64,000 bases of DNA from the NCBI GenBank assembly GCA_031179305.1, contig JAPSHX010000014.1, positions 38,735-102,734 of the forward strand, written 5' to 3'. Every line of letters starts with the position of its first letter. Position 1 is the stretch's first letter. The notes under the pieces were generated by a model, which was given only the letters and a program-made list of their open reading frames with translations, was not told the origin of the DNA and searched no databases. The DNA is from Paenarthrobacter sp. Lineage in GTDB: Bacteria > Actinomycetota > Actinomycetes > Actinomycetales > Micrococcaceae. This document shows, in pieces, positions 26,097 to 35,044 of the stretch. Position numbers and translations under genes: made by a program.

Positions 26097-26363
26097 ATGA
26101 CTTCCTCAATCACCGATTACACGGTCTACACCAAGCCCGGTTGCCCGAACTGCGACCGCACCATGGAGTATTTCGCCTCCAAAGGCATCACCTACACTCC
26201 TGTGGACATCACCGAAGTGCCGGCAGCGCTGGAATACATCAGCCAAGAGCTTGGCTACTCCCAGGCGCCCGTCATCGTGAACAACTCCGATGACCAGGAC
26301 CACTGGTCCGGCCTCCGCCGGGACAAGCTCGTCCACGCCGCCATGAGCCACAAGGCAGCGTGA
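26097..26363 (+). CDS. nrdH: Glutaredoxin-like NrdH-family redoxin
   Basis: This 88-residue thioredoxin-fold protein has the redox motif CPNC at residues 16-19 and the cis-Pro loop APVIV later. NrdH-type redoxins reduce class Ib ribonucleotide reductase; plasmid copies are common in actinobacteria. It is the first gene of an operon with ssb and overlaps the start of the next frame. A role in dNTP supply during plasmid entry is inference. Confidence 0.88.
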   Translation: MTSSITDYTVYTKPGCPNCDRTMEYFASKGITYTPVDITEVPAALEYISQELGYSQAPVIVNNSDDQDHWSGLRRDKLVHAAMSHKAA

Positions 26364-26368
26364 GGACC

Positions 26369-27223
26369 ATGACCACACCGCACCCGGTGGACGGGTTCAA
26401 GATCAACCCACGGATCCCGCTGGAGGTGGACTTGTTCCGGGAAACCAACCCCAGCGGCAGGATCTACCCCGACGCCAAGGAGGAACCTTTCGCCGGCTAC
26501 TACGGCATCCCCTCCAGTGTCGAGGATGACCGCTACCTTGCAGCGATCCGCAGGGCCCCCATCGGGGCCGGCGGCCTGTGGGACGAACACACCGCAGACC
26601 AGCACCAACCCAACGACCTCACCCACGACCAACCGGGTGGGACCGAACCTCAGAACGAAACCAGCACAGACACCGGGAACACCACCAGCACACGAGGAAA
26701 AGGAACCATCATGGCCGGCGAAACCACCATTACAGTCATCGGAAACCTCACCAACGATCCCGAGCTGCGGTTCACCCCGTCGGGATCTGCGGTAGCGAAC
26801 TTCACCATCGCTTCGACGCCCAGGACCTTCGATCGGCAGTCCAATGAGTGGAAGGACGGGGAGACGCTTTTCCTCCGCGCCAGTGTATGGCGGGAAGCAG
26901 CTGAGAACGTGGCCGAGTCCCTGACCAAGGGCACGCGCGTGATCGTTTCGGGTCGGTTGAAGTCCCGGTCCTACGAAACCAAAGAAGGCGAAAAGCGTAC
27001 CGTGATAGAGCTTGAGGTAGACGAGATCGGTCCTAGCTTGCGTTACGCAAATGCGAAAGTGAACCGCACCCAGCGCAACAACCAGGGCGGCGGAAACGCC
27101 GGCGGTTTCGGGAACCAGAATAGCAGCGCTCAACCTGTCCAGCAGGACGATCCCTGGGCCGCGAACTCGCAGACCAGCGCCGGTTCCTGGGGCAACGGCC
27201 CGGACTCCGAACCTCCGTTCTAA
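26369..27223 (+). CDS. ssb: Single-stranded DNA-binding protein with an in-frame N-terminal extension
   Basis: Residues from ATG 26711 onward form a typical SSB of 170 residues: OB fold ([60 protein letters not shown]), a Gly/Asn/Gln-rich linker and the acidic tip DSEPPF that recruits partner proteins. Upstream, the same frame stays open to ATG 26369 (GTG 26360 is also possible), adding about 114 residues: a compact acidic part ([40 protein letters not shown]) and a Thr/Asn-rich linker. A strong GAGGAAAAGGAA site just before 26711 suggests SSB is also made on its own. Confidence 0.85.
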   Translation: MTTPHPVDGFKINPRIPLEVDLFRETNPSGRIYPDAKEEPFAGYYGIPSSVEDDRYLAAIRRAPIGAGGLWDEHTADQHQPNDLTHDQPGGTEPQNETSTDTGNTTSTRGKGTIMAGETTITVIGNLTNDPELRFTPSGSAVANFTIASTPRTFDRQSNEWKDGETLFLRASVWREAAENVAESLTKGTRVIVSGRLKSRSYETKEGEKRTVIELEVDEIGPSLRYANAKVNRTQRNNQGGGNAGGFGNQNSSAQPVQQDDPWAANSQTSAGSWGNGPDSEPPF

Positions 27224-27312
27224 ACCCATGGTTGTCGGGGCCGGTTACTACGCTGGCCCTGACAGTCAGCCCGAACTGCAAGCTCTCGATTTCAGAAAAG
27301 ACGTGAAGAACA

Positions 27313-27741
27313 ATGACACCTGGATCCTCGATTTCCCCGCTCGAACCCATCGCCGGGTCTATGGCGTGGGTGGCGGCCATCGTGGCAGTCCTGTCGATCG
27401 GGGCAGCAGGTGTGACCATCGTTGTTCTCTTGATCAGGAAGGTTCAGCTGGAGCAACTGAAGGACCAGCTGCAGAAGGAGATCAACGCGGTTCAGGGGGC
27501 CGAAGAAGCCGCCGAGAGGATGCAGCTCGGAAGGGCTCCCAGGGCAGAAAAGAACCGCGCGTTCGCGGACGTCAAGACCCGCCAAACCGGACGGGATTCG
27601 CTCGAGGCTCTTGTCGCCATGAGGACGCAGCAGTTCAGCGATGACAAACCCCGATACGGGAAGCGGGCGCTGGGGTTGCTGGGAATCGGAGTTGTCAGTT
27701 TTCCCGTGCAGTTCCTCATGCTCTACATCCAGGGCTCCTGA
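27313..27741 (+). CDS. Hypothetical membrane protein with coiled coil
   Basis: The 142-residue protein has a transmembrane helix at about residues 17-41 (MAWVAAIVAVLSIGAAGVTI), a charged helical region likely to form a coiled coil (VQLEQLKDQLQKEINAVQGA), and a second hydrophobic segment near the C-terminus. It sits between ssb and the partition-like gene in one co-oriented cluster. Function unknown. Confidence 0.65.
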   Translation: MTPGSSISPLEPIAGSMAWVAAIVAVLSIGAAGVTIVVLLIRKVQLEQLKDQLQKEINAVQGAEEAAERMQLGRAPRAEKNRAFADVKTRQTGRDSLEALVAMRTQQFSDDKPRYGKRALGLLGIGVVSFPVQFLMLYIQGS

Positions 27742-27745
27742 CCTC

Positions 27746-28003
27746 ATGAAGCCGAGTGAGAAGAAGAGTCCTTACTTCACCGAAGAGGACCTGAAACAGA
27801 TCCGCGCAGCGGTTCAGGCCGTCGGGAAGCTCGAAGGGTATGCGTCCATCACGGACTTCGTTGAAGCAGCTGCCCGCCGGGAACTGCGGCGACTTCAGCG
27901 CAAGTACAACAACGGCCGGAAATGGCCGGGAGTTGAAGCCGGGGAACTCCGCCCAGGGCGACGCACCCGCGCCGAAACAGCAGCAAGGGAGGATCACCTA
28001 TGA
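27746..28003 (+). CDS. Small ParB-type centromere-binding-like protein
   Basis: ATG 27746 gives an 85-residue basic protein: YFTEEDLKQIRAAVQAVGKL, then YASITDFVEAAARRELRRLQ and a GRRTR-rich tail. This layout (a short strand, two helices with S-x-x-D-F-V, then E-x-R-L-x-x-x-Y-N-N-G) resembles the C-terminal domains of centromere-binding proteins on actinobacterial plasmids. No ParA gene is adjacent. The stop overlaps the start of the nuclease gene. Confidence 0.6.
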   Translation: MKPSEKKSPYFTEEDLKQIRAAVQAVGKLEGYASITDFVEAAARRELRRLQRKYNNGRKWPGVEAGELRPGRRTRAETAAREDHL

Positions 28004-28590
28004 CGTTCAGCAGCTGCAGGGGCCGGCTCCAGAGTGGCGGCATACTGGCTGTTCTTGCCCTGACCGGCTGCAGAGTCGACGGCGGACCGCAGGTCGTTCC
28101 TGCCGGCAGCCCGGCGCCGCTGCATGAAGTGCCCTGTGAAGCGACGGGCACAGCGGCGCGGCCGCCGGCACTTGAATCAGCGGCCAGCGGCCCGCACACC
28201 GTGGAGAAGGTTGTCGATGGAGACACCATCCGGATCAGCTGCAACGGCACCAACACCCGCGTCAGGCTTGTTGGCATCAACGCACCGGAAAGCGTCAAGG
28301 AAGACGCGCCGGTGGAATGCGGCGGACCGGAAGCATCCACCTACCTGCACTCGCTCCTGGACGGACAGCAGGTGTTTCTCTCGGCGGATCCCGCCCAAGG
28401 GGTGCGCGACAAGTACGACCGGCTTCTTGCCTACGTCTGGACCACCGACGGCACCCTGGCCAACAAGTCGATCGTGGGGCAGGGCCACGCCGAGGCAACC
28501 GGCTACGGCAAGTCTTTTGCCTATAGCGAGGACTTCACCGCGGCCGCCGACCAGGCCAGGAAGAGCAAGGCGGGTCGATGGAACTGCTGA
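28000..28590 (+). CDS. Secreted staphylococcal-nuclease-like lipoprotein (thermonuclease family)
   Basis: The 196-residue protein has a signal peptide with a lipobox (ALTGC, Cys about 24), then an SNase fold: VEKVVDGDTIRIS, RVRLVGINAPESV and KYDRLLAYVW, which contain the Ca-binding Asp and the catalytic arginines, and an AYSEDFTAAADQARKSKAG tail helix. Such nucleases degrade extracellular DNA or RNA. Plasmid copies next to transfer genes may act at the cell surface. The start overlaps the preceding stop. Confidence 0.9.
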   Translation: MTFSSCRGRLQSGGILAVLALTGCRVDGGPQVVPAGSPAPLHEVPCEATGTAARPPALESAASGPHTVEKVVDGDTIRISCNGTNTRVRLVGINAPESVKEDAPVECGGPEASTYLHSLLDGQQVFLSADPAQGVRDKYDRLLAYVWTTDGTLANKSIVGQGHAEATGYGKSFAYSEDFTAAADQARKSKAGRWNC

Positions 28591-28630
28591 GACCGCCGTC
28601 CACGCATCAGCCCATCGTTAGGTGAAGATC

Positions 28631-28891
28631 ATGGCTGTCGTTCTGATCTTCTTCGCAGCGTTCGCCGTCGTCGCCCTGGGCGGCTGGATCATCTACGCAC
28701 TCACCCACCCGGTGGCCGCCGGCCAAGGTATCTTGATCTTCCTCTGCAAGGCAGCCGGCGTCATTGCCTTGATCACCGCCGTCGTGGCCTGGCTCGGTCA
28801 GAGCCTCCTGCAGGCAGTGCCACCGGCGCTGTTCATGATTGCCTTCTTCTTCGCCGCGAACCGGCTGGAACGCCGCTGGCGTCGCTGGTGA
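28631..28891 (+). CDS. Small hydrophobic membrane protein
   Basis: An 86-residue product with three hydrophobic segments and an arginine-rich C-terminus (NRLERRWRRW). ATG 28631 is chosen; an in-frame GTG at 28622 is possible. It is co-oriented with the nuclease and HNH genes. Function unknown. Confidence 0.55.
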   Translation: MAVVLIFFAAFAVVALGGWIIYALTHPVAAGQGILIFLCKAAGVIALITAVVAWLGQSLLQAVPPALFMIAFFFAANRLERRWRRW

Positions 28892-28904
28892 ACCAGCCGT
28901 GTCC

Positions 28905-29381
28905 ATGACGCGGGACGAGGCCCGGTTCTGGTCCAAGGTCATCAAAGGACCGCGGGAGAATGACTGTTGGCTCTGGACCGGTGCGGTCGGTGATGACGGT
29001 TATGGCCGGTACTGGATCAAAACCCCGACGGGTCAACAGGCTGTCCGGCCCCAGCGCTTCGCGCATTTGCTGCTGACCGGAGAGCACCTGGATCCCGACA
29101 CCAAGCTCATGCACTCCTGCGATATTCCACTATGCGTCCGCGCGACGGGTGGGCCCGACAGTCACTTGTTCCCTGGCACGCAGGCCGAGAACCTGATTGA
29201 CCGGGTACAAAAGAGACGCCACGCCAACGCCCATTCGTGGCGTTGGCGTGGCGTCGGTCGCGCTAACTTCACCGCTCAGTCGCGGCAGCTCCGTGATGCG
29301 CTCAAAGAGCACGGATGGGATGAGTCAGTGATCCGACCCCTCATGTCCGGCCACGACCCCGACGCTCCCACTCTCTTCTGA
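28905..29381 (+). CDS. HNH endonuclease-like protein
   Basis: The 158-residue protein has the phage/plasmid HNH layout: FWSKVIKGPRENDCWLWTGA near the N-terminus, GRYWI, then MHSCDIPLCV and HLFPGTQAENL, which correspond to the zinc-binding His-Cys core and the H-x-x-x-G-T-x-x-E-N block. The metal and catalytic histidines are kept at MHSCD and HLFPGT. Its 3' end overlaps the convergent gene ending at 29325. It may be a homing-type or plasmid nicking enzyme. Confidence 0.8.
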   Translation: MTRDEARFWSKVIKGPRENDCWLWTGAVGDDGYGRYWIKTPTGQQAVRPQRFAHLLLTGEHLDPDTKLMHSCDIPLCVRATGGPDSHLFPGTQAENLIDRVQKRRHANAHSWRWRGVGRANFTAQSRQLRDALKEHGWDESVIRPLMSGHDPDAPTLF

Positions 29382-29759
29382 TTCCTGCGCCTCGGCAGTC
29401 GGAGCACCGGTGCCGGCCTTGGCCTTCTTTGGTGTGACCACGTCGATGCTGCGGACGTAGGACACGCTGACGTCCAGGAGTTCGGCGATGCCCTGCCTGG
29501 TCTCACCGGTGGCGAGCATCTTCCGAACGGTTTCCTTTGCATCATCAATGGCTGCGGCGGCGTTCTTCTTCGCCGTGGCGATCAGTTCGGCTGCCTGCCG
29601 TTCGGCTTCCTCGACTCCTGCTTCGGCCATCATCGTTGCGGCGTGGTAGTCGGTTGCCAGCGAGTGAAGCGTCGCTTCGCGTTCGCGCCGTTTCGCGGCC
29701 AGCTCCTCGGTCTTCCGGCGTGCCTGAACGATCATCGTGTTGCGTGTCTTGCCAGCCAT
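29325..29759 (-). CDS. Coiled-coil/HTH protein, possible relaxosome accessory factor
   Basis: ATG 29759 follows AGGGGG. The 144-residue protein has a long charged helix (ARRKTEELAAKRREREATLH, then EAERQAAELIATAKKNAAAA) and a C-terminal HTH-like part (TGETRQGIAELLDVSVSYVR). It is divergent from the relaxase with the candidate oriT between them, which fits a relaxosome DNA-binding protein. No family name can be given. Confidence 0.6.
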   Translation of the reverse strand: MAGKTRNTMIVQARRKTEELAAKRREREATLHSLATDYHAATMMAEAGVEEAERQAAELIATAKKNAAAAIDDAKETVRKMLATGETRQGIAELLDVSVSYVRSIDVVTPKKAKAGTGAPTAEAQESEESGSVGVVAGHEGSDH

Positions 29760-29915
29760 CACGGCCCCCTGTGGTGTGGTCGGTTTTCTGTCTCCGTTCC
29801 CCATTCTTGCAGAACGCACCCGGGCATCCCGAAACCTAACGGTTAGAAGCCCACGCGTGTTCAACCGGAGGTGCCGTCGGGGGCGTTCCGGAAGGTCGGC
29901 GGCTCGCTGGCAGGG

Positions 29916-30079
29916 GTTATGCACAGCTTGCCCCGGGGCAGGCATGGAACCGCTGTTGTTTGTCGAGCTGTGCATAACACCTGCATGCGAGTATCAACAA
30001 TCAAAGCTGCCGCTTTTCATGTGGATACTCGCATCAGAATGATGGACTCGAATCCGACGTTTTTCGAACCGATACTCGC
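29916..30079. other. Candidate origin of transfer (oriT)
   Basis: Between the coiled-coil gene and the MobF relaxase lie two perfect inverted repeats. The first has 13-bp arms GTTATGCACAGCT (29916-29928) and AGCTGTGCATAAC (29966-29978). The second has 9-bp arms GCGAGTATC (29987-29995) and GATACTCGC (30024-30032), and GATACTCGC occurs again at 30071-30079. Relaxase-adjacent inverted repeats are the usual structure of MobF oriT sites, with the nick beside one arm. Confidence 0.55.
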
Positions 30080-30164
30080 TAGCTCGCATCAAGCTCAAAA
30101 CGCCAAGTTCAGTCACACCTCTTGCATTTCGAATAAACGAGGCCGATTCCGCTAGAGTCGGGGC

Positions 30165-33100
30165 ATGATGTCGCTGCACGTTCTCAGTGCTGGCACCGGT
30201 TACCTGTACTACACGCAGGAGACCGCCAGCGGTGATGAGCTGCGCGCAGGCGACCGCCACTTGGGCGATTACTACACCTTCCAGGGTCTGCCTCCGGGTC
30301 AGTGGCTAGGCCGTGGAGCCGAAGCGCTGGGAGTGTCCGGGAATGTCACCGAAGCCCAGATGGCCAATCTCTTTGGGCAGGGCCGGCACCCGGAATACGA
30401 AGCCATCCTCGCCGCGAAGCTGGCGGAGGGGCTACCCGCCAAAGCGGCAGAAAAGGCCGCCCAAGCCGAGGCGAAACTGGGTCGCCGTTACTACGACTAC
30501 GGCCCCAAAGACAACGCCCTGGCACAGGCCATCCGTGTTCGCGAGAGTGACTTCGAACGCATGCGGGGCCGCAAACCCAACGCGGGGGAGCGGCACCGGA
30601 TACGGGCCACCGCGGGGGCTGTGATGTTCCGTGAAGGACACGGACGCCCGCCCGCTTCCAAGGAAGAACTGGGCAAGTACATCACCGCGCAGCTGCGTCC
30701 CCAGCAGAACGCGGTGGCCGGATACGACCTGACCTTCACGCCCGTCAAAAGCATCTCCGTACTGTGGGCTCTCGGGGACGCCGACACCCGCCGTCTGGTC
30801 GAGGAAGCCCACCAGGCCGCTCTCAAGCAGTCCGTGGAGTATCTCGAAACCCACGCCCTTGCCACCCGGTTGGGTACCAATGGCATTGCCCAGACCTCCG
30901 TCAAAGGCGGACTGACGGCGACGGCCTTCCGGCACCACGATTCCCGCCTTGGGGATCCGAACCTGCACACCCACCTTGTCGTCTCCAACAAGGTCCAGGA
31001 CTTTCAAGGGAACTGGAAGACCATCGACGGCAAGCTGCTTCACCGCTCCGCCGTGGCCGTCTCGGAGCACTACAACACCCGGATCCAGGCCTACCTTGAA
31101 GAGCACGGTGTGGAGTTCGAAGCCCGCACCGTCAACGGGTCCAAGCAGCCCGTCATGGAAGTAGCCTCCGTCCCACGCGAACTGAACGCGCTCTTCTCCA
31201 AGCGCAGCACGGGCATCCGTTCAAGCCTGACCGAGCTACGCCAGGCGTACGAAGAACAGCACGGCCACAGCCCCGACCAAGCCGCCCTGATCAAACTCGC
31301 ACAAGCAGCAACACTGGACACCCGGCCCGACAAAGAGAAGCCCAAGACCCTCGCCGACCAAGCCAAAGCGTGGCGGCAGGAAGCCGCCACCCTGTTCACG
31401 GAGAAGGACATCAAACGCATCACCGGTGCCCGTTCCCGGACACAACGCCCCGCGACTACCGGGATTGATATTGACGCCCCGGCGCGGCAGATCATCGCCG
31501 CCGTTTCTGACAAACGCTCCACCTGGACGGCCCAGAACATCATGGCCGAGACCAACCGCTGGGCACGCGAATACGCCGTGAACCACGGCCCGGTCCCGGC
31601 CGGAACCGTGGAACGGGTTGTCTCCCATAGCCTCAGCACCGTCTCCGTTCGCATCACCCCGGACCAAGTGCACGGCCGGTTCGAAGCACTCACCCGCAAC
31701 GCCGGAACAGCCGACTTCAACCACCGCACCGACACACGGTACACGTCAACGAAGATCCTCGAGGACGAAAACCTTTTGCTGCGTGCCGGTAAGAAGGACG
31801 TCATCCCGGTAGCATCCATGCAGGACTTCAATGCCGCCGTGGAGGCCTACAACCTCGCCGTGGCCACCGGGGAAAAGTCCCATCCGCTGGACGCCGGACA
31901 GATCGAACTGGCCCGCGAGTTTGCCACGTCATCGAAACTTCTGGCCGTGGGTATCGGTGCCGCCGGTACCGGCAAATCCAGTTCCATGGGTTTGGTCCGC
32001 GCCGCTATCACCCACGCCGGCGGCAGGGTCATCGGTCTCGCACCCTCGGCCGTGGCAGCTGCGAATCTGGGCGAGCAGCTTGGCATCACCGCGGCGACGA
32101 CGGACAAGTTCCTGCTCAGCCCCAACGAGGCTTTCAAGGTCACACCCGGCACCCTCGTGATTGTCGATGAAGCCGGTATGCAGGGCACCGGGAAACTCGC
32201 CGACGTCGTTAGGGCTGTGGAGGCCGGCGGCGGACTGGTCCGGCTCATCGGGGATGACCGGCAGCTCTCCGCCGTTCAAGCCGGTGGTGCGCTGCGGTTG
32301 CTGATCAACGAAGTCGGCGCAACGGAACTGGAGACCATTCACCGCTTCCACAGCCCAGAAGAAGCAGAAGCATCCCTACTCCTTCGCACACCCACCGAAC
32401 ACGAAACTGACCCGTTCGCCTGGTACAAGGACAACGGACGCGTCCAGGCCGGAAGCATCGAAACTGTTGAAGGGTTGGCCTTCGGAGTGTGGCAGAGCCG
32501 CCTGAACCAGGGTGACGCCGCGGTGATGATGGCACCGACCAACGAGAGCTCCCAACGTCTCTCCGAACGTGCCCGGGCCTACCGGATCGAGACCGGAGAA
32601 GTCGCCGGCACCGGAGCCTCCGTGCAGCTGCGCGACGGCTCCCACGCCTGGGCAGGGGACCATGTAGTAACCCGCCTGAACGATACCCAGATGAAGGTCA
32701 AACGAGGCCGTGACGTTGTAAAGAACGGCGACCTCTGGACCGTCGAACAAGCCCACGAGGACGGGTCCCTGTCGGTAAGCCACCTCGAGCACGGCGGGAC
32801 CATCCGGCTCCCCGCCGAGTACGTCTCAGAGCACGTCCACCTGGGCTACGCCCTGACCACCCACCGCGCCCAGGGCATGACCCGCGACGCTGGTATCCCC
32901 ATCCTCGATGCCTCCACCACCCGGGAGAACGCCTACGTCGCCGCAACTCGTGGCCGGGATGAAAACGTACTGTTCGTCGCCGTCGAGGAAGGCCAAGACC
33001 GGGACAGTGTTCTCGCCGCTATCGCGCGCAACCACAGCCAGGACTCCTCCGCACACGAGGCTATGGCCGCCGAATACGAACGCATCAACTCGCCCCTGAC

Positions 33101-34577
33101 CCTTGTCGATCAGTACCGCTACGTCAACGACGAAGCCAACACCCTGCGCATGACCGCCATGGCACGGGAGATCCTTGGACCGGACGCAGAGAAGTTCATC
33201 ACCGCCGAGTCCTGGGGAGCCTTGGCCACCCATCTGGCCAAGGCCGAACAGGGTGGCTGGGACACCGCAGGGTTGCTGCGCACCGCAGCCGGCCAACGTG
33301 AATTCCAGAGCGCCGATGACCTTTCCGCCGTGCTCGCCTGGCGCGTGGAAAAGATCGTGGACAAGGCCCCCGAGCTGATCGCCCAAGCAGGGGAACGGCC
33401 CCTGCAAGGACTCACCGACGAGCAGCTGGCCACCCTCCGCGCAGAAGCCGAAGCCTGTGCACGCGCCGCCCGTGAAGCAGCTGCAATCCACGGACCGAAC
33501 CCAGCTGACCACTGGACCAACCGCCGGCACGGCAAACTCACCGACGCCGAACTTGAACGCCGGATCTTCACCACACGGTTCACCGCACGGGAAACATCAT
33601 CCATCAACGACCCGGCACAGGCCCGCCGAGCCCACCAACAGCTGCGCGCGCTCCAGGACGAACACCGAATCCGCAACCAGCAACTCAAAGAATCCCAGCG
33701 CATGGCCGAAACCGCCGAACGCGGCAGCCGCAGCGTCTACGGAGAGAACCCCGCTGCCAGTGCCAGTACCCAGCGTGTATGGGGACACGAAACGATCGCC
33801 GCCCGCGCCCGGGCTGAGGAACGCCTCCGCACCCTCACACCACGCCCCGTCACCCCCGTGCAGGCACCGGACCGGCTGCCCGAATGGCTCGCCCCGGCGG
33901 GCGCGGCAGCCAGCCCGTACCTGCCCCAGGCATGGAAGGAAGAACTCGCAGCCCGACGCGAAGTCCTCGCCGCAAGGTTCGACGAACGCGGCCACCTCCT
34001 AGCGGCCACACCACCAGAGTGGGCACAAAAACTCGGACCCGTCCCCGCACGCCCCGACGCCGCCCAACAATGGCGCGACACCGCGGCAAGCATCGAAATG
34101 TTCCGCGCCCGCTACAACGTTCCCGAAACGGAGGACACACCAGTGCCAGAGCGGTTCAGAAACGAAGAGATCGGCCAACAAATCCACGCCCAGGCAGTGA
34201 CAGTCTCCAAACGCTCACACGCCCTACCCGAACACGCCACCGACCACGACCGGGCTCTGGATGCTTTGAGTGCGGTCGAGCGCAGCAAGGACACTCACGC
34301 CGCTGAGTCCCCCGGGCAGCGAGCCACGGATGCGGACCGGGCAGCTAACGCTCAGGAGCCCGCAGCGCTCACCCCGCCTCAGACCGATAAGCCACGCCTC
34401 CGCAGCCGGTTAGAGAAGATCACAGCCGAACGGAACGCTGTACGGCTCGCGGCTCAGCAGGAGTCACAGCCGCAAACCGAGGAAACGGCCGAGCAGAAGG
34501 ACGTCGCCAAGCAGCAGGCCGAGCGTGCAGTTGCCCAGGCCCGCCAAAACCAGCACGACCAAGGACGTGAACTCTAG
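30165..34577 (+). CDS. MobF (TrwC/TraA-type) conjugative relaxase-helicase
   Basis: The 1470-residue protein has an N-terminal relaxase domain (about residues 1-330): a tyrosine-rich start (GTGYLYYTQET, GDYYT) and the metal-binding triad FRHHDSRLGDPNLHTH near 255-270. The SF1 helicase core follows, with Walker A GAAGTGKSS (about 598) and Walker B IVDEAG (about 665), and later TTHRAQGMT and YVAATRGRD motifs. The C-terminal third is long, helical and rich in Ala, Arg and Glu. It would nick oriT, stay attached to the strand and unwind it for transfer. No type IV secretion genes are visible, so the element is either mobilisable or the rest lies outside. Confidence 0.95.
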   Translation: MMSLHVLSAGTGYLYYTQETASGDELRAGDRHLGDYYTFQGLPPGQWLGRGAEALGVSGNVTEAQMANLFGQGRHPEYEAILAAKLAEGLPAKAAEKAAQAEAKLGRRYYDYGPKDNALAQAIRVRESDFERMRGRKPNAGERHRIRATAGAVMFREGHGRPPASKEELGKYITAQLRPQQNAVAGYDLTFTPVKSISVLWALGDADTRRLVEEAHQAALKQSVEYLETHALATRLGTNGIAQTSVKGGLTATAFRHHDSRLGDPNLHTHLVVSNKVQDFQGNWKTIDGKLLHRSAVAVSEHYNTRIQAYLEEHGVEFEARTVNGSKQPVMEVASVPRELNALFSKRSTGIRSSLTELRQAYEEQHGHSPDQAALIKLAQAATLDTRPDKEKPKTLADQAKAWRQEAATLFTEKDIKRITGARSRTQRPATTGIDIDAPARQIIAAVSDKRSTWTAQNIMAETNRWAREYAVNHGPVPAGTVERVVSHSLSTVSVRITPDQVHGRFEALTRNAGTADFNHRTDTRYTSTKILEDENLLLRAGKKDVIPVASMQDFNAAVEAYNLAVATGEKSHPLDAGQIELAREFATSSKLLAVGIGAAGTGKSSSMGLVRAAITHAGGRVIGLAPSAVAAANLGEQLGITAATTDKFLLSPNEAFKVTPGTLVIVDEAGMQGTGKLADVVRAVEAGGGLVRLIGDDRQLSAVQAGGALRLLINEVGATELETIHRFHSPEEAEASLLLRTPTEHETDPFAWYKDNGRVQAGSIETVEGLAFGVWQSRLNQGDAAVMMAPTNESSQRLSERARAYRIETGEVAGTGASVQLRDGSHAWAGDHVVTRLNDTQMKVKRGRDVVKNGDLWTVEQAHEDGSLSVSHLEHGGTIRLPAEYVSEHVHLGYALTTHRAQGMTRDAGIPILDASTTRENAYVAATRGRDENVLFVAVEEGQDRDSVLAAIARNHSQDSSAHEAMAAEYERINSPLTLVDQYRYVNDEANTLRMTAMAREILGPDAEKFITAESWGALATHLAKAEQGGWDTAGLLRTAAGQREFQSADDLSAVLAWRVEKIVDKAPELIAQAGERPLQGLTDEQLATLRAEAEACARAAREAAAIHGPNPADHWTNRRHGKLTDAELERRIFTTRFTARETSSINDPAQARRAHQQLRALQDEHRIRNQQLKESQRMAETAERGSRSVYGENPAASASTQRVWGHETIAARARAEERLRTLTPRPVTPVQAPDRLPEWLAPAGAAASPYLPQAWKEELAARREVLAARFDERGHLLAATPPEWAQKLGPVPARPDAAQQWRDTAASIEMFRARYNVPETEDTPVPERFRNEEIGQQIHAQAVTVSKRSHALPEHATDHDRALDALSAVERSKDTHAAESPGQRATDADRAANAQEPAALTPPQTDKPRLRSRLEKITAERNAVRLAAQQESQPQTEETAEQKDVAKQQAERAVAQARQNQHDQGREL

Positions 34578-35044
34578 CCGCAGGCATCGCAGTCCAACTG
34601 CCGCGGTGGCGGGACGTACCCATGGTGGTCGAGTGTCCTCACAGGCAACCTCAAGCTTTGCTGGGCATACTGCGAACGAAGCTTCGGTCAACCGCTATTT
34701 GACCGGGGCTTCGCCAATTCCGGCGCCGGGCTCTAGCGGGGTGAGTGCGCCGAGACTTGCCATGACGTTGGCTGCGATGGTCAACGACTAGAACTCATCG
34801 GCAGGAGGCTGGTGAGTCCTTACGAGTCTTGTGAGTCCTCCCGAATTTCTCCAGTAGCCACAGCTCGCCACAGTTTGAAAGACGAAGCTCTGACTTTTGA
34901 AAGGGGCTAAAAGCCCGGCGGCATCGCCGACACATCCGGAAATACACCGACGTTAGCCAGTCGATCTGTTGCAAAAGCGGGATTGTTACTTTTTAGTTGG
35001 TTTTCTGAGTGTTTTCTGGGTGTCGCCGGTGTGTGGGGGTTGCG
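34578..35044. other. Non-coding spacer before the first SLH gene
   Basis: Frames here are short and lack ribosome sites. Bases 34994-35044 are the duplicated 5' leader of the SLH gene, seen again at 41903, including a G5 tract as its Shine-Dalgarno. Direct repeats of GTGAGTCCT lie near 34812-34840. Confidence 0.4.
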
